A stretch of DNA of 64,000 bases from Typha latifolia (taxonomy: Eukaryota > Streptophyta > Magnoliopsida > Poales > Typhaceae). Shown in pieces: positions 61,489 through 64,000 of this stretch. Positions within the stretch are counted from its first letter, which is position 1. Each line of letters begins with the position of its first letter. Under the pieces are notes generated by a model that ran no database searches, was not told the DNA's origin, and saw nothing but the letters and a program-made list of their open reading frames with translations. The stretch is from NCBI GenBank assembly GCA_019914945.1, contig CM034101.1, positions 4,537,188 to 4,601,187 of the forward strand, in the 5' to 3' direction. The position numbers and the translations under genes were made by a program.

Positions 61489-63246
61489 CTAATGCTTCTC
61501 ATCCTTGGGAGTATCTTTCTTACTAGCCTGAGAATTCAATTCCTTTGGTGTTGATCGCTCAGCGGATCTGTTAAATTCGAGAAGAAAATCCTGTTAAAAG
61601 TCAAGATTTACAGAAGCTGCAATCAAGGCAAGATCAAACACATTTGCAAGTTCATTAACTAATTCAGAAACTGCCTATGCTAATGTACCACTAGAAGCAA
61701 AATGAGGCAGCATCATGTTTCCAGCAAATTAGTTTATACACTCATCATTGAACATTTAAAAGTAAAAGCATAGACCAAACAAATAAGTTAATGAGCATAA
61801 GTAGAAGAAACAGTAGAGATCAGCAAAATTCTTATTTATCTTTGGATATGGGGATGTTACCCAAGCTGATTGTTTTGCTCTCAGCTATTCTATAATTTAA
61901 AGAAACAAAGTATGAAGATAAGGCAGATGAAATGCATTTGAACTTCAACTGTATAGAACATACACAAGTGATAACTTCTTTGCCAAAATCTCATTCTTAA
62001 TGCCCTAAGATAGATAATATCCTCTTTGGTAGCAATAACCCATACAAGTGAACCTTAGCATACTTGTTGGTGGTAGCTAATCATATTGCCGTAGATAAAA
62101 AGATAGAGAGCTTCATATTGCGAAGGTGACATGTTATAGGTGAATGCTCATTCAGGATACAGAGGTCAAAGAAAGAAATCATAAAAATATTGGTCATGGA
62201 TGCAGTAAGTTTCAGAAACCATTAGTCTGCCACATCCAAGACAGTCTAGTGTGAAAAAAGATTGAGACAATGCCGAGACAACCAATTTAAATGGAAAGAG
62301 AGTCAAATCTCTCTTAACATGCATAGTTTGATCCATATTCTTTTGATAAATATGCCTCAATCCAAATTTGAAAGGATAACACCACAACAACATCACAAAG
62401 CAAAGTCAGAATGACAGGAATAGATATTTCATCTTTGGTTCTAGATTTATTACGTACATATGGATGATGGAACATATAGAATACAAGATAACTTAGACAG
62501 GAGAAGAAGAGAGGAGGAACATGGAGATGATCAAAACTTGAAGTATACGGGCTTTGGAGTTTGGACTCATTGCCCAAACCTTGACATAATTTTACTAGCA
62601 AACTCAATATCCCCATTAAATCTATAAAAAAAGATCTTAAAAGTTTTCCAAGAAAAAAAGTAATAATGATTATATAAACATTAGTTACTAATCCAATATC
62701 AAACGAAAGACTGCTACTCAAATTAGGATTGTGAACCTATCACAATAAGTCCACGAATATATTAGAAAATGAAGCTCCTCAATTTAATCCGATTTAGTGA
62801 AAACCTAGTATTGTATCTTGTCCTTGAGATAGCTGCAAAATCCTCAGTGTTCTACAAAGAGATCCAGTCAAATATTTACCCATTATTAATTCCCAAAGAT
62901 GGATTGTAGTAGCAACAACCTACTAATTCCTGCTACTTTTATATTTAATTTAATTTTGACACGATTTCATAGATTCCTACTTCCTAATCCTTGAGAATAC
63001 ATATCAAGAGAAGCCAAATCTTCTACTCCCCAATTTCTCAAAATCCAAATCGCGAGGATAAAAATAATAATTCAAGGAATGATCGAAGGATTACTTGGCA
63101 GCAGAGGCGGATTCTTCCTCGAGCCAGTTGCGGATGTGGCGGACGTTGCGGCGGAAGATGGCGGCGGATTGCTTGACGTCACCGCGGAGGAGAACGACGG
63201 CAGCGCTGACGGCCACCACCGTTATAATGAAGTTAGTCAACGCCAT
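61489..63246 (-). CDS. Small conserved plant membrane-anchored protein, 76 aa
   Basis: Two exons on the minus strand: 63095-63246 and 61489-61567, joined at AA|A (Lys51) over a 1.5-kb intron with GTAATC donor and TTTAACAG acceptor. The product starts MALTNFIITVVAVSAAVVLL, a hydrophobic N-terminal helix (residues ~4-20). An amphipathic basic segment follows (VKQSAAIFRRNVRHIRNWL, 24-42), then an acidic turn (EEES) and a charged Lys/Asp/Glu-rich tail ending KKDTPKDEKH. If unspliced, the frame would stop at once after Lys51, giving a near-identical 51-aa form. I recall similar uncharacterised short plant proteins; no function is known. A membrane-anchored, cytosol- or matrix-facing role is inference. 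It lies head-to-head with the gene at 63830, 0.58 kb away. Confidence 0.75.
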
Positions 63247-63829
63247 CCTCCTCGTAAAACCCTACTTCTACTTCCTCTGCAAGGAAAAAAAAAGAGATCG
63301 AGAAAGATTAAGGAGTTTGCTGCTAAAATATATAAGAAAAGTAAATTATAGATCTAGTATCTTAATTAATTACATCTCCTTTTGGATATAAAATTATGAA
63401 AGAAAAGAATTTCAATCATCATAAAAATATAGGTAAAACGTTAATACTTACTCAAACAATAAGATTATTAATATCATAATAACTTATATCTGGAAGCAAA
63501 ATGATACAAATATAAATTATAAGGAGTAGTTAAACTTTTAAGCATAATTACATGGAGGGAGTAATTTAAAATTTATCCTTAAATTTTTATGTTTAATTTA
63601 GATTTTTTTATTTTTATTTTTATCAAATCCTAGTTCTTGTATGATACTTACTACGCCTTCCGATTTCCGAGTTCGGTTCCAACTTGGTTCTATTGGCGTC
63701 TATTTATATCGTATTGCATGCCCGAAGAACAAACGTTTAGCCTCACAGCTCTGTCTCGGTAAGTCTTCCACGATCAACTCCCATCGTTCGCGTCCCTTCT
63801 CCGGGTGGATCGAGCCTTCTTCTTCTCCA
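63247..63829. promoter_or_regulatory. Shared divergent promoter region
   Basis: 583 bp between two genes transcribed away from each other. The left part near 63247-63330 is the probable 5' UTR of the small gene. The right part (63740-63829) is GC-richer and ctt/ctcc-rich, like a plant leader. No clear TATA box was singled out. Confidence 0.45.
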
Positions 63830-64000
63830 ATGGCGGAAGAGGAGGACTACCTCACATCTGTAAGCGATTTCGAGTGCAACTCCGAAGAGGAGGAGGAGGT
63901 GGAGGAGGAGGAGGAGGAGGAGGATATAGAGGTTGAATTCTTTCTGGGGTTAGGTGATGAGGAAAAAGCTGAGACTGGACGCTGCTACAAGCTTTCGGTA
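63830..64000 (+). CDS. N-terminus of an acidic protein, function unknown (runs off window)
   Basis: 57 codons are open to the window edge, starting MAEEEDYLTSVSDFECNSEE. Residues ~19-34 are almost all Glu, encoded by a (GAG)n repeat, and are followed by FFLGLGDEEKAETGRCYKL. The ATG lies in a good context (ccaATGgcg). An acidic N-terminus of this type occurs in several unrelated nuclear proteins and E3 ligases; the family cannot be named from this part alone. Confidence 0.65.
   Translation, partial: MAEEEDYLTSVSDFECNSEEEEEVEEEEEEEDIEVEFFLGLGDEEKAETGRCYKLSV

Noticed and set aside
63079..63391. Plus-strand frames of 90-98 codons at the right end
   Set aside because: They are antisense to exon 1 and the 5' UTR of the 76-aa membrane protein.

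Overview
This is nuclear DNA from a flowering plant, most likely a monocot. It has long AT-rich introns packed with transposable elements, GT-AG splice sites, plant-specific gene families (GATL glycosyltransferase, DA1 growth regulator) and an intact plant-type tRNA-Glu gene. The species cannot be fixed from the sequence alone; the TE-filled introns would suit a palm-like monocot, but that is inference.

Layout. (1) 1-28.5 kb, + strand: the 3' two-thirds of a PLAA/Ufd3/DOA1-type ubiquitin-binding gene (end of the WD40 part, PFU, PUL). All 16 exons join in one frame and encode 486 residues plus a stop. Its introns hold MITEs, an antisense, internally deleted Ty1/copia element (8.0-10.6 kb), and a decayed Ty3/gypsy element (13.1-19.0 kb) inserted inside a hAT-type MITE that still carries an exact 8-bp target duplication. 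A second, inverted copy of that MITE lies at 20.1-20.6 kb. (2) 28.5-35.5 kb: intergenic DNA with a broken RMA-type RING E3 ligase pseudogene, two unassigned exon-like segments and a near-perfect hairpin. (3) 35.6-36.6 kb, + strand: an intact intronless GATL (GT8) gene. (4) 37-41 kb: AT-rich DNA with an LTR fragment related to the gypsy element. (5) 41.4-53.5 kb, - strand: a complete DA1-type ubiquitin-activated peptidase (11 coding exons, 477 aa). (6) 54.3-57.1 kb, - strand: a two-exon BTB/POZ protein (527 aa). (7) 57.1-61 kb: non-coding DNA with a Mutator-like MITE and a tRNA-Glu(TTC) gene. (8) 61.5-63.2 kb, - strand: a two-exon gene for a 76-aa membrane-anchored protein. (9) 63.8 kb to the end, + strand: the first 57 codons of an acidic protein, divergent from (8).

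Functional reading. Several loci relate to ubiquitin: PLAA (ubiquitin and CDC48 cofactor), the dead RMA E3 copy, DA1 (UIM, LIM and HExxH peptidase activated by ubiquitination) and a BTB protein. No operon-like logic is expected in a plant genome, and the clustering is probably chance. No wholly new system is evident. The most distinctive structures are the nested TEs, LTRs containing arrays of TTCGAA palindromes, a duplication that overlaps the first DA1 splice donor, and the 31.8-kb hairpin.
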